Under the pieces are notes generated by a model. That model made no database searches and was not told the origin of the DNA. It worked only from the letters and a program-made list of their open reading frames with translations. From UBA1672 sp050633645 (GTDB taxonomy: Bacteria > Pseudomonadota > Alphaproteobacteria > Micavibrionales > Micavibrionaceae), in contig JBOEGX010000002.1 of NCBI GenBank assembly GCA_050633645.1, forward strand, positions 248,001 through 312,000: 64,000 bases of DNA, read 5' to 3'. The position numbers and the translations under genes were made by a program. Shown in pieces: positions 51,337 through 59,370 of the stretch. Numbering within the stretch: position 1 is the first letter of the stretch; each line of letters opens with the position of its first letter.

Positions 51337-52581
51337 TTAATGCCCAGCAGCACGCGCTAAAACATCAACAGATAAATCAACATTGTTGCCAATGGCATCA
51401 GTTTTCTGCCACTGCCCCTGACCTACGCCAAAATCGAGCCGCTGAAGAGTGAATGTAGCACTCATATGCGCCGTTTGCCGACCATCATCACCATTGTTTT
51501 CCAATTCAAGGATAAACGGAAATGACAAAGGCAAACGCACATCACGTAATGTTAAATAGCCCGAAACCTTATATTCACCCCCCTGAATATATTCAAAAGA
51601 TTCGCTTTCGAAAACGCCTTTAGGGTAAACCGAAACATCAAACCATTCCGAAGATTTAGCCTGTGCATCTCTATCATCACTGCCAGTAATAATAGAGGAA
51701 ATATCAATCACAATACGGGCATATGAATTATCCAAATCCGCAGGGTCAAAAAAGATATCACCAGAAAACAACTGGAACGCCCCTTCAAACGGCTGACCAT
51801 ATTGAGTAACACTAAATTTAATCGCACTATGATCAGGCACAATTTGCCATTTTTGCGTATCACGTAAAATAACTGGTGTTTCAAACGTGCCTTCATCCTC
51901 AACAACCAAATCATCAACCACAACCGCCTCATGATCGCCCTCATATAGCTCATGCAAAACTTCATCAGAAACCATATATAATGCTGGCGCATAAATCACT
52001 CCCGCAAATAAAGTCACAAGAACTCCACCGATAAGACCTAGCCGCGCAAGTGTCATCCGTTGCAGTGTTGCGTCCCGATCAATGAAATGATGCTTCAACG
52101 CGCCCAATATGTGCACCCCAATCACGCCAATAACAATAAGGGCAATAATCTCATGCGCTTCTCTGGCATTGCCGAAAACCTCTTCATCCTTCTCAACAAT
52201 ATCAGGCACATCAATTCCAAAAAACGCAATCGTAAAATCCCCTGCCGAAGACATAACCCACCCCGAAACCGGCAACGCGAACATCGCAAAATACAAGAAC
52301 ATATGCGCGATTTTAGAAAGAACTTTTTCCCACGGTTTATGAGTTTCAAGAGGCTTTGGTTTCTTAATAAATACATGTATTAAAACACGTACACTCACCA
52401 AAAGCAGGATTAGCAAACCAAAAGATTTATGAAGCGCATAAATTGCGAATTTATCCTCGCTAAATGGTAATCCGGTCATATAAAAACCAACAAATAACAG
52501 CCCGCAAAAAATCAGGGCTGTTATCCAATGTATAATTTTGGATATCAAATGATAAGGTTGAACTGCCTCTGTATCATTCAT
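51337..52581 (-). CDS. Cytochrome b561-YceI fusion protein
   Basis: A 414-residue fusion. Residues about 1-200 are a four-helix cytochrome b561 domain with heme-ligand histidines (ISKIIHWITALIFCGLLFVG, IYALHKSFGLLILLLVSVRV, HEIIALIVIGVIGVHILGAL); a fifth helix (GLIGGVLVTLFAGVIYAPAL) leads to the periplasmic part. Residues about 240-410 are a YceI lipocalin-like domain (DHSAIKFSVTQYGQPFEGAF, LTLRDVRLPLSFPFIL, MSATFTLQRLDFGVGQGQW). YceI domains bind polyisoprenoids such as ubiquinone precursors, so an electron-transfer role involving quinone is plausible. AAGGA precedes the ATG at 52581. It lies 15 nt from a stand-alone yceI gene. Confidence 0.92.
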   Translation of the reverse strand: MNDTEAVQPYHLISKIIHWITALIFCGLLFVGFYMTGLPFSEDKFAIYALHKSFGLLILLLVSVRVLIHVFIKKPKPLETHKPWEKVLSKIAHMFLYFAMFALPVSGWVMSSAGDFTIAFFGIDVPDIVEKDEEVFGNAREAHEIIALIVIGVIGVHILGALKHHFIDRDATLQRMTLARLGLIGGVLVTLFAGVIYAPALYMVSDEVLHELYEGDHEAVVVDDLVVEDEGTFETPVILRDTQKWQIVPDHSAIKFSVTQYGQPFEGAFQLFSGDIFFDPADLDNSYARIVIDISSIITGSDDRDAQAKSSEWFDVSVYPKGVFESESFEYIQGGEYKVSGYLTLRDVRLPLSFPFILELENNGDDGRQTAHMSATFTLQRLDFGVGQGQWQKTDAIGNNVDLSVDVLARAAGH

Positions 52582-52596
52582 AATCAATCCTTAAGA

Positions 52597-53244
52597 TTAT
52601 TCCACAACAGGCATTTCCTCGGCTTCGGGCTCACTACGAATAGCCTCAACCTCGATCATAACATTCACATCATCACCAACCATTGGCAAGCCATACTCCA
52701 TCCCAAATTCAGAGCGCTTAATCACCGCACTCGCAGAGAATCCAGCAACATATTTGCCACTAAATGCATGTTTATCAGATTTATTATGGATCACTTTCAA
52801 AGTCACAGGTTTCGTCACGCCAAGCAAGGTAAAATCACCTGTAATATCGGCCGTATTTTCACCGGTAACTTCGATACTCGTGCTTTTAAACGTCATTGAT
52901 GGGAACTGTTCAACATTGAAAAAATCCGCGTTCTTCATATGATCATCCCACGGCTTATCATCCATATCGATAGACGCCGTTTGAATGGTAATATCAATCA
53001 TGGAATTCTCTGGGTTTTCCCGATCAAAAGTAAATCCGCCATCATAATCATGAAATTCTCCTTGAGATTTCGAAAACCCCAAATGGTCGACAAAAAACAA
53101 AATCTGAGTATGCGCTTTATCAAAACTATAATTCTCAACCATACTTTTTTCAGCGGCAACGACAGATGGAACGCTTTCCGCGTAAGAGAGGGCTGGAAAT
53201 GACAACGCGCAAACTGATGCCGCCAAAAACAATAACTTTTTCAT
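52597..53244 (-). CDS. YceI-family periplasmic protein
   Basis: A 215-residue protein with a signal peptide (start MKKLLFLAASVCALSFPALS, cleavage at YA-ES) and a strong AAGGAGA ribosome-binding site. The YceI fold is shown by SFDKAHTQILFFVDHLGFSK, GGFTFDRENPENSMIDITIQ, MKNADFFNVEQFPSMTFKST, GDFTLLGVTKPVTLKVIHN and FGMEYGLPMVGDDVNVMIEV. Homologues bind long isoprenoid chains. The tail is acidic (EPEAEEMPVVE). It is probably co-transcribed with the b561-YceI fusion. Confidence 0.94.
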   Translation of the reverse strand: MKKLLFLAASVCALSFPALSYAESVPSVVAAEKSMVENYSFDKAHTQILFFVDHLGFSKSQGEFHDYDGGFTFDRENPENSMIDITIQTASIDMDDKPWDDHMKNADFFNVEQFPSMTFKSTSIEVTGENTADITGDFTLLGVTKPVTLKVIHNKSDKHAFSGKYVAGFSASAVIKRSEFGMEYGLPMVGDDVNVMIEVEAIRSEPEAEEMPVVE

Positions 53245-53341
53245 AAATTATCTCCTTCTAATATGTAATTCATTATATAGATTAAAATCGTAAAGATAGA
53301 ATCTTAGATCAACAACACAATTCGAAAATTATAAAATAACG

Positions 53342-53545
53342 TTACATAAAATATAAATTATACAGCTCGACAGTACCATAACAGCCAAAACCCGCGACGA
53401 CCCAATTCAGCGTCCCATATTTCCATTTCAAATACGGATCATTAAGCAAATCATCCTGACTTTTATGACGCAACAAAAAATAAAGCAGCATCTGCCCCAA
53501 AACAAACCCACCGACTAACCCTATAACTCCTGCAACATAAACCAT
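53342..53545 (-). CDS. Small membrane protein, unknown
   Basis: A 67-residue protein with an AGGGA ribosome-binding site. It has one strong hydrophobic segment at the N-terminus (MVYVAGVIGLVGGFVLGQML) and a weaker one near residues 48-60, separated by a charged loop (RHKSQDDLLNDPYLKWKYG). No family is recognised. It is divergent from uppP. Confidence 0.65.
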   Translation of the reverse strand: MVYVAGVIGLVGGFVLGQMLLYFLLRHKSQDDLLNDPYLKWKYGTLNWVVAGFGCYGTVELYNLYFM

Positions 53546-53616
53546 TGTATTTCCCTATAATTTAGAGTAGCTGTAATGCGTGTTTTTTTGAACTATATCA
53601 TCGTTTCGCTTTAAAA

Positions 53617-53678
53617 TGTGACAATGCATTAGCGATGAAGTGTAGAAAACTACATAAAGTGCAAATAACGATGTCACA
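53617..53678. promoter_or_regulatory. Nested inverted repeats upstream of uppP
   Basis: An outer pair TGTGACA (53617-53623) and TGTCACA (53672-53678) encloses an inner palindrome TGTAGAAAACTACA (53641-53654). It lies in the divergent promoter region and could be an operator or a leader structure. Confidence 0.3.
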
Positions 53679-53701
53679 ATCTAAATGGGAATGACTATAT
53701 A

Positions 53702-54526
53702 ATGATTTTATACCATATCATATTACTCGCTGTCATTCAGGGATTAACAGAATTCTTGCCCGTAAGCTCAAGTGGTCATTTGGGACTTTTCCATTGCTTC
53801 ATGGATCAATGCGATCATTGGGACACCGAAAACGTAACAATGGATATTGCCGTTCATGTGGGGACACTCTTATCTGTTCTTCTGTATTTCTGGCGTGATG
53901 TGGTAAAAATGCTCCTCGGCGCAAAAGACATCGGCACGGGCAAAGCCAAAACTGATAATGCAAACCTATTATTCTTCATCCTGATAAGCTCCATCCCCGT
54001 TATTATCGCAGGATTAGTGCTTAAAACATTCGAACCCGATTGGTTAAAAACGCTGCATGTTATTGCGTGGGCAACAATAATTTTCGGTGTCGTTCTGTGG
54101 TGGGCAGATGCAAAAACAACCGCCAAACGTGAAATAAAAGACCTCACTTTTAAAGACGCAATTTTAATCGGTTTATCACAAATTCTTGCCCTCATCCCTG
54201 GAACAAGCCGCTCTGGTATAACCATGACCGCAGCACGTTTCCTTGGGTTTTCTCGCAAAGAGGCCGCGCATTACTCCCTACTCCTCGCCATGGTCGCAAT
54301 CAGTGGTGCAGGGGCATTAATCGGATTAGATTTGATAAAAAGTACAGACGTACAGCTCGGCATGAATGCCTTAATCGCCGTAATTTTATCGTTTGTATCA
54401 GGGCTACTCGCCATTGCGCTCATGATGAAATTTCTGGAAAAATGCACCTTCACCATCTTCGCCATTTATCGCATAATTTTAGGCGGTGGGTTACTCGCCC
54501 TGCTTTATACGGGTGTAATAGGCTGA
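53702..54526 (+). CDS. uppP: Undecaprenyl-diphosphatase
   Basis: A 274-residue membrane enzyme (BacA) that dephosphorylates undecaprenyl diphosphate so the lipid carrier for peptidoglycan can be recycled. Catalytic motifs: LTEFLPVSSSGHLGLF and LALIPGTSRSGITMTAARFL. Seven to eight membrane helices are visible. The reading frame runs 22 nt past the stop of convergent rsmD. Confidence 0.96.
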   Translation: MILYHIILLAVIQGLTEFLPVSSSGHLGLFHCFMDQCDHWDTENVTMDIAVHVGTLLSVLLYFWRDVVKMLLGAKDIGTGKAKTDNANLLFFILISSIPVIIAGLVLKTFEPDWLKTLHVIAWATIIFGVVLWWADAKTTAKREIKDLTFKDAILIGLSQILALIPGTSRSGITMTAARFLGFSRKEAAHYSLLLAMVAISGAGALIGLDLIKSTDVQLGMNALIAVILSFVSGLLAIALMMKFLEKCTFTIFAIYRIILGGGLLALLYTGVIG

Positions 54527-55068
54527 TAACGCAGCAGCGTAATTTTAATCTCACCATATATTTTTTCATTATCCAAGGTAAAATCCTGCGGTAATTTGAA
54601 ATTAAAATTCCTCTCGCTCTCACACACAATCCATGCATCACGGCCAAGCCACCCTCCATCACGAAAAGATAACAAAGCCTTATCAATCAGCCCATTATGA
54701 TATGGCGGATCAAGAAAAACAAGGCTGTACGTGTCATCGCCTCGGTTACAGGGCAAGTTCGACGAATCTTTTATTTCAAATTTAGAGTGAACATCCGCGC
54801 CCAACATTTCTGCATTCTCACGCGTCAAAGACAATGAATCACGGGATTTATCAAAAAACGTAACATGCGCCGCGCCGCGTGAAATCGCCTCAAGCCCCAA
54901 AGCACCACTTCCGCAAAACGCATCCAGAGCGCGGGCATCCTCAATCGCCCCCCGAGAAGACAACATATTAAAAACAGCTCCACGAATTTTATCACTGGTC
55001 GGACGAATATCACGCCCCTTTGGCACGTTCAATTTTCGCCCACCATAGACACCAGACACGATTCTCAT
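54505..55068 (-). CDS. rsmD: 16S rRNA m2G966 methyltransferase
   Basis: A 187-residue Rossmann-fold methyltransferase. The family start MRIVSGVYGGRKLNVPKGRD, then RPTSDKIRGAVFNML, the SAM site ALDAFCGSGALGLEAISRGA and the catalytic LVFLDPPYHN. The ATG overlaps the rluB stop by 4 nt (ATGA), so the two rRNA-modification genes are translationally coupled. Confidence 0.95.
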   Translation of the reverse strand: MRIVSGVYGGRKLNVPKGRDIRPTSDKIRGAVFNMLSSRGAIEDARALDAFCGSGALGLEAISRGAAHVTFFDKSRDSLSLTRENAEMLGADVHSKFEIKDSSNLPCNRGDDTYSLVFLDPPYHNGLIDKALLSFRDGGWLGRDAWIVCESERNFNFKLPQDFTLDNEKIYGEIKITLLRYQPITPV

Positions 55069-55964
55069 TTTTCGTCTTTTTTCTTAAATTTTGTATTTTT
55101 ATCTCTGATTTGAACGTATTTTTTAGAATTTACCGCATTTTTAGGGCTTTTTTTCTTTTTTTCTGAATTTTGATCACTGTACGTTTTTTCTATTTTTTCC
55201 AATTTTTGACCAGAAAAATACTTCGCAACCTGATTTTTCAAAACACCCCTTTTAACCTCAACCACAGCTTCTCTTGCCAAATTTCCTAAAGAAAATGGCC
55301 CATAATCAGTACGGATCAAACGCGTCACATCTAACCCTAATTCCTCCATCACGCGGCGAATCTCTCTATTTTTTCCCTCTTTCAGGGTAATTGTAATCCA
55401 TGAATTTGCGCCAATCTTATCCTCACCTTCTGGTGGGGGCTCTAAAACCGCATCAATCGACTTATACCGCACCCCATCAATCGTAATCCCCTTTTGCAAA
55501 GATTCAAGGCGCTTTTCATCAACCTTTCCGTGAACACGTACACGATAACGCCTGCTCCACCCTGTCTCCGGAAGCTCTAAAAACCTTGATAAACCGCCAT
55601 CATTAGTCAGCAGTAACAAGCCTTCCGTATTCAAATCCAACCGCCCCACACTCACCACACGCGGTAAAAATCCAGGCAAATGATCAAAAACAGTTGATCG
55701 CCCCTGCTCATCTTTATGCGACGTCACAAGCCCCGCTGGCTTATGATACAAAAACAGGCGCGTATCTTGTATCTGCGGTAATGGTTTCTTATCAACGATA
55801 ATCTGATCTTCACTCGTAACATTCAAAGCAGGCGAAGAAATCACCTTACCATTAACACTCACACGCCCCTGATCTATCCACCTTTCCGCATCACGCCGCG
55901 AACAAACCCCCGCACGCGCCATAACCTTTGCAATTCTATCGCCTTTATGATTATCTTCACTCAT
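55065..55964 (-). CDS. rluB: 23S rRNA pseudouridine synthase, RluB type
   Basis: A 299-residue enzyme of the RsuA/RluB family. The start is MSEDNHKGDRIAKVMARAGV, with AAAGG upstream. An N-terminal S4 domain (ARAGVCSRRDAERWIDQGRV) precedes the catalytic domain: LFLYHKPAGLVTSHKDEQG, the catalytic Asp in VSVGRLDLNTEGLLLLTNDG, and KEGKNREIRRVMEELGLDVT. A Lys/Ser-rich C-terminal tail is added. Its ATG shares CATG with the ATG of divergent tadA. RluB versus RsuA cannot be decided by eye with certainty. Confidence 0.93.
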   Translation of the reverse strand: MSEDNHKGDRIAKVMARAGVCSRRDAERWIDQGRVSVNGKVISSPALNVTSEDQIIVDKKPLPQIQDTRLFLYHKPAGLVTSHKDEQGRSTVFDHLPGFLPRVVSVGRLDLNTEGLLLLTNDGGLSRFLELPETGWSRRYRVRVHGKVDEKRLESLQKGITIDGVRYKSIDAVLEPPPEGEDKIGANSWITITLKEGKNREIRRVMEELGLDVTRLIRTDYGPFSLGNLAREAVVEVKRGVLKNQVAKYFSGQKLEKIEKTYSDQNSEKKKKSPKNAVNSKKYVQIRDKNTKFKKKDEK

Positions 55965-56433
55965 GATTAAACCTTTCACAGATCAAGACCATAGCTTTAT
56001 GCGCGCCGCATTGGAAGAGGCAAAAGCAGCCGAATTGCGCGATGAAGTTCCAATCGGTACGATATTGCTCAACGAAAAAGGTGAAATAATCGCCCGCGCG
56101 GGCAATCGCACGCGTGAACTCAACGACCCCTGCGCCCATGCAGAAATCCTAGCAATCCGTAAGGCGTGCGAAACATCAGGCGCACAACGCATCCCAAACA
56201 CCACACTATATGTAACATTAGAGCCTTGCGCCATGTGCGCGGCAGCCATTTCATTCGCCAGAATTAAAAATGTGATCATTGGTGCGATTGATCCCAAAGG
56301 CGGTGGAGTTTTACATGGCGGAAAATTTTATGAACAACCAACATGTCATCACAAACCACACGTACAGCACGGATTATTAGAAACTGAATGCGGTGATATT
56401 TTACGAAATTTTTTCAAAAAAAAGCGTAAATAA
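55963..56433 (+). CDS. tadA: tRNA adenosine(34) deaminase
   Basis: A 156-residue deaminase converting A34 to inosine in tRNA-Arg(ACG). Zinc site: His-Ala-Glu in DPCAHAEILAIRKACE and the two Cys in VTLEPCAMCAAAISFARI. The start MIKPFTDQDHSFMRAALEEA keeps the conserved N-terminal helix; there is no ribosome-binding site visible, so the transcript may be nearly leaderless. Its ATG overlaps that of rluB on the opposite strand. Confidence 0.95.
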   Translation: MIKPFTDQDHSFMRAALEEAKAAELRDEVPIGTILLNEKGEIIARAGNRTRELNDPCAHAEILAIRKACETSGAQRIPNTTLYVTLEPCAMCAAAISFARIKNVIIGAIDPKGGGVLHGGKFYEQPTCHHKPHVQHGLLETECGDILRNFFKKKRK

Positions 56434-56441
56434 CATAAAAA

Positions 56442-57857
56442 TTATGCCATTTTTTTCTTTTTTTGCGCCTTTTTTGCGCTTTTTTTCGCATTTTTAACTT
56501 TCACATGTTTTTCAATCGCCTCAATCATCATACCAGCAATATCCTTGCCCGTGATAGCCTCAATCCCTTCCAAACCTGGTGAAGAATTAATCTCAAGCAC
56601 TTTGGGGCCATCTTTGGAACGTATGATATCAACACCAGCAACCTCTAAACCCATTGCTTTTGCCGCAGCCAAAGCAATCTTGCGCTCTTCTGCTGTAATT
56701 TTTACCGCCTCGGCCGTCCCACCAAGATGTAAATTCGCACGAAACTCACCCGCCGCCGCGCACCGCTCAATCGACCCAACAACCTTACCATCAATAACAA
56801 AACACCGAATATCGCGCCCTTGCGCTTCTTTAATAAACTCCTGAACCAAAATATTCGCATTCAAGCTTTTAAACGCATTAATAACGGATTCTGCGGCTTT
56901 GGCCGTCTCTGCCAAAACCACGCCACGCCCTTGCGTCCCCTCAAGAAGCTTAATAACCAAAGGCGCACCGCCAACCATTTTAATAATTTCATTCGTATCA
57001 ACGGGAGAATTCGCAAACCCCGTCACAGGCATCGGCACAGAATTATTCGACAACTCCTGCAAAGAGCGCAACTTATCGCGTGAGCGTGCAATCGCCAAAG
57101 ACCCGTTCAAACAATATGCACCAATAGATTTAAACTGACGCGTGACCGCACATCCGTAAAATGTCATCGCGGGTTTAATCCGTGGAATAACCGCATCAAC
57201 TTCTTCCATTAACTCGCCGCCACGATAATGAACCTCGGGCTTTGCCGCACTAATATTCATGTAACACTGACTAACATTAACAAAGCGTATATTATGGCCA
57301 CGTGATTCCGCCGCCTCCACCAAACGCTTATTCGAATAAAGGTCAGGATTGCTTGCAAGCAACACAATATTCAGCCCGTCTTTTTTCACAACAACGGGCT
57401 TGTACTTCTTCAAAACGTCTTCATCAGCGCGCTCTCCCAAACAAAAAGACGCCTCAGGGTCGATTAAAGTACGCCCAGACATGGCCTCACGCCCAAGCAA
57501 CATGCGATAGCCCATGGAATCGCGATTGGTAAGAGTAACCTCAACATCCCAAGTCTGATCCCCCATCGTAATCGGGGTTTTAATAACGTAACGGCGTTCT
57601 TTTTCACCGCTAGAACTTTTCACAGAACGACGATCAACCACCAATGCGCGACAGCTTTGAACGATTTTTCGATTATCTTGAATAGGATGAATATCGAAAT
57701 GTACGTATTTTTTCGCGCCTTCCGTAAACACATGAATATTCACCGCATGCAGCGCAGATGTTTTCGCGCCCGAATCGATGCGCGCCTTAACCGCAGGAAG
57801 ACCAAGCTCTGAAAACGCACACCATTCTTCTTTACCGATAACTATTTTATTGGTCAT
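56442..57857 (-). CDS. Retropepsin-like zinc protease domain fused to RimK-like ATP-grasp ligase
   Basis: A 471-residue fusion with AAGGG upstream of the ATG. Residues about 1-135 are the 'ATP-dependent zinc protease' (RimB/DUF785) domain, a retropepsin-like fold with KARIDSGAKTSALHAVNIHV, VVDRRSVKSSSGEKERRYVI and RMLLGREAMSGRTLIDPE. Residues about 150-445 are a RimK-type ATP-grasp ligase: AIARSRDKLRSLQELSNNSV, VIKLLEGTQGRGVVLAETAK, ILVQEFIKEAQGRDIRCFVI, EINSSPGLEGIEAITGKDIA. RimK adds glutamates to the C-terminus of ribosomal protein S6. The last 20 residues are Lys/Ala-rich. In Pseudomonas and others the two functions are separate neighbouring genes, so this is a ligase with its predicted trimming partner in one chain. 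Confidence 0.93.
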   Translation of the reverse strand: MTNKIVIGKEEWCAFSELGLPAVKARIDSGAKTSALHAVNIHVFTEGAKKYVHFDIHPIQDNRKIVQSCRALVVDRRSVKSSSGEKERRYVIKTPITMGDQTWDVEVTLTNRDSMGYRMLLGREAMSGRTLIDPEASFCLGERADEDVLKKYKPVVVKKDGLNIVLLASNPDLYSNKRLVEAAESRGHNIRFVNVSQCYMNISAAKPEVHYRGGELMEEVDAVIPRIKPAMTFYGCAVTRQFKSIGAYCLNGSLAIARSRDKLRSLQELSNNSVPMPVTGFANSPVDTNEIIKMVGGAPLVIKLLEGTQGRGVVLAETAKAAESVINAFKSLNANILVQEFIKEAQGRDIRCFVIDGKVVGSIERCAAAGEFRANLHLGGTAEAVKITAEERKIALAAAKAMGLEVAGVDIIRSKDGPKVLEINSSPGLEGIEAITGKDIAGMMIEAIEKHVKVKNAKKSAKKAQKKKKMA

Positions 57858-57890
57858 TTTTTCACCCTTTTTAATGTATGTATAATCACT

Positions 57891-59186
57891 CTACGCCGCC
57901 TTGCTTGCGGCTTTAAGGGCATGATGCCCAATATCACGACGGCAAAACCCTTCTGGCCAATTTATGCAATCAACAGCGCTGTACGCATTTTCTTGCGCAT
58001 TTTCAATCGTCGCTCCCATAGCAGTAACACCAAGAACACGGCCGCCAACACTCAATATATTTCCTTGCTCATCTTTGGCCGTACCCGCATGAAACACATA
58101 CGCGCCATCAACAGCATTTGCATCTTCGATTCCGCTAATAACTGTGTTTTTCTTATAACTTCCAGGATACCCTTCCGCCGCCATCACCACGCACATTGCG
58201 GGTTCGTGTGACCATGTCACTTGGTCTGCAACCTCGGCCAATCGCCCTTGCGCGGCGGCCTTAAGAATAATGCCCAAATCACCTTGCAAGCGCATCATCA
58301 ATGTCTGACATTCGGGATCACCAAAACGTACATTATGCTCCAACAACCTTGCCACGCCATCCTTCACCATAATTCCCGCAAAGAGTACCCCCGTGAACGG
58401 GCATCCATCTGCCGCCATCCCTGCAATCGTTGGTTTAATCAGATTATCAATAATTTGTGCTTCTAAATCGTCATTCATAAAATGTGCTGGGCTATACGCA
58501 CCCATACCACCAGTATTAAGGCCAGTATCACCATCCCCAACGCGCTTATGATCTTGCGCAGAAGTCAGGGGTAAAATCGTTTTCCCATCCGCCAAAGCGA
58601 AAAAACTTACCTCTTCGCCCTCCATAAATTCTTCAATCACAACTTCATGTCCCGCCGCGCCAAATGAATTGCCAGAAAGCATATCAGTCGCCGCCTCAAT
58701 CGCCTGATCAATTGTCTCGCAAATAATAACCCCCTTACCCGCCGCCAAACCATCGGCCTTAACAACAATCGGCGCACCTGTATCGTTAATAAATTTCGTC
58801 GCCACATCAATATCGGTAAAACGCCCATAGCCCGCTGTCGGAATATTATACTTCGCGCATAAATCCTTCATAAACCCCTTTGAGCCCTCAAGCTGCGCCG
58901 CCTTTGCAGATGGGCCAAAAACATCAATACCCACATTTTTAAGCGCATCTGCCAAGCCATCAACCAATGGCCCTTCCGGCCCAACAACGACCAAGTCAAT
59001 CGCATGATCTTTGGCAAATCCCACAAGCTTATTAAGCTCATTCACCTGAATAGGAACACATTCGGCCTGCGCCTCAATTCCTGCATTCCCAGGCGCACAA
59101 TACAACTTGCTACAGCTCGGTGCTTGCGAAAGCTTCCAAGCCAAAGCGTGCTCACGACCTCCTGAACCAACCAATAAAATTTTCAT
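57891..59186 (-). CDS. purD: Phosphoribosylamine-glycine ligase
   Basis: A 431-residue ATP-grasp enzyme of purine synthesis. The second of two adjacent ATGs is chosen (MKILLVGSGGREHALAWKLS, AAGGAG 6 nt upstream). Motifs: VVGPEGPLVDGLADALKNVG, the ATP-binding VVKADGLAAGKGVIICETID, NTGGMGAYSPAHFMNDD, and the metal site FAGIMVKDGVARLLEHNVRF with GDPECQ. Length is normal. Confidence 0.97.
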   Translation of the reverse strand: MKILLVGSGGREHALAWKLSQAPSCSKLYCAPGNAGIEAQAECVPIQVNELNKLVGFAKDHAIDLVVVGPEGPLVDGLADALKNVGIDVFGPSAKAAQLEGSKGFMKDLCAKYNIPTAGYGRFTDIDVATKFINDTGAPIVVKADGLAAGKGVIICETIDQAIEAATDMLSGNSFGAAGHEVVIEEFMEGEEVSFFALADGKTILPLTSAQDHKRVGDGDTGLNTGGMGAYSPAHFMNDDLEAQIIDNLIKPTIAGMAADGCPFTGVLFAGIMVKDGVARLLEHNVRFGDPECQTLMMRLQGDLGIILKAAAQGRLAEVADQVTWSHEPAMCVVMAAEGYPGSYKKNTVISGIEDANAVDGAYVFHAGTAKDEQGNILSVGGRVLGVTAMGATIENAQENAYSAVDCINWPEGFCRRDIGHHALKAASKAA

Positions 59187-59257
59187 CATGCGCTCCTTAT
59201 TAAATTCGTGGCATAGTCATACCATGCACGCGCGAAATTTCAAGAAATATGGTTTAG

Positions 59258-59364
59258 TATAGTAGTTTGGCTTTATTTTCGGACAAGGCGCAAACGACGA
59301 AGTGTATACAAACATACTCAAGGAGTGAAGCAACGATGTCCGAGAGTAAATGCAAATTACTATA
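59258..59364. repeat. 107-bp imperfect palindrome between putA and purD
   Basis: TATAGTAGTTTG (59258-59269) pairs with CAAATTACTATA (59353-59364), and TTTCGGACA (59277-59285) with TGTCCGAGA (59337-59345); the centre 59286-59336 is only weakly symmetric. In RNA it would make a long stem with internal loops. It fills most of the gap after the putA stop and before purD and resembles dispersed intergenic palindromic elements. Confidence 0.6.
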
Positions 59365-59370
59365 TTAAGG

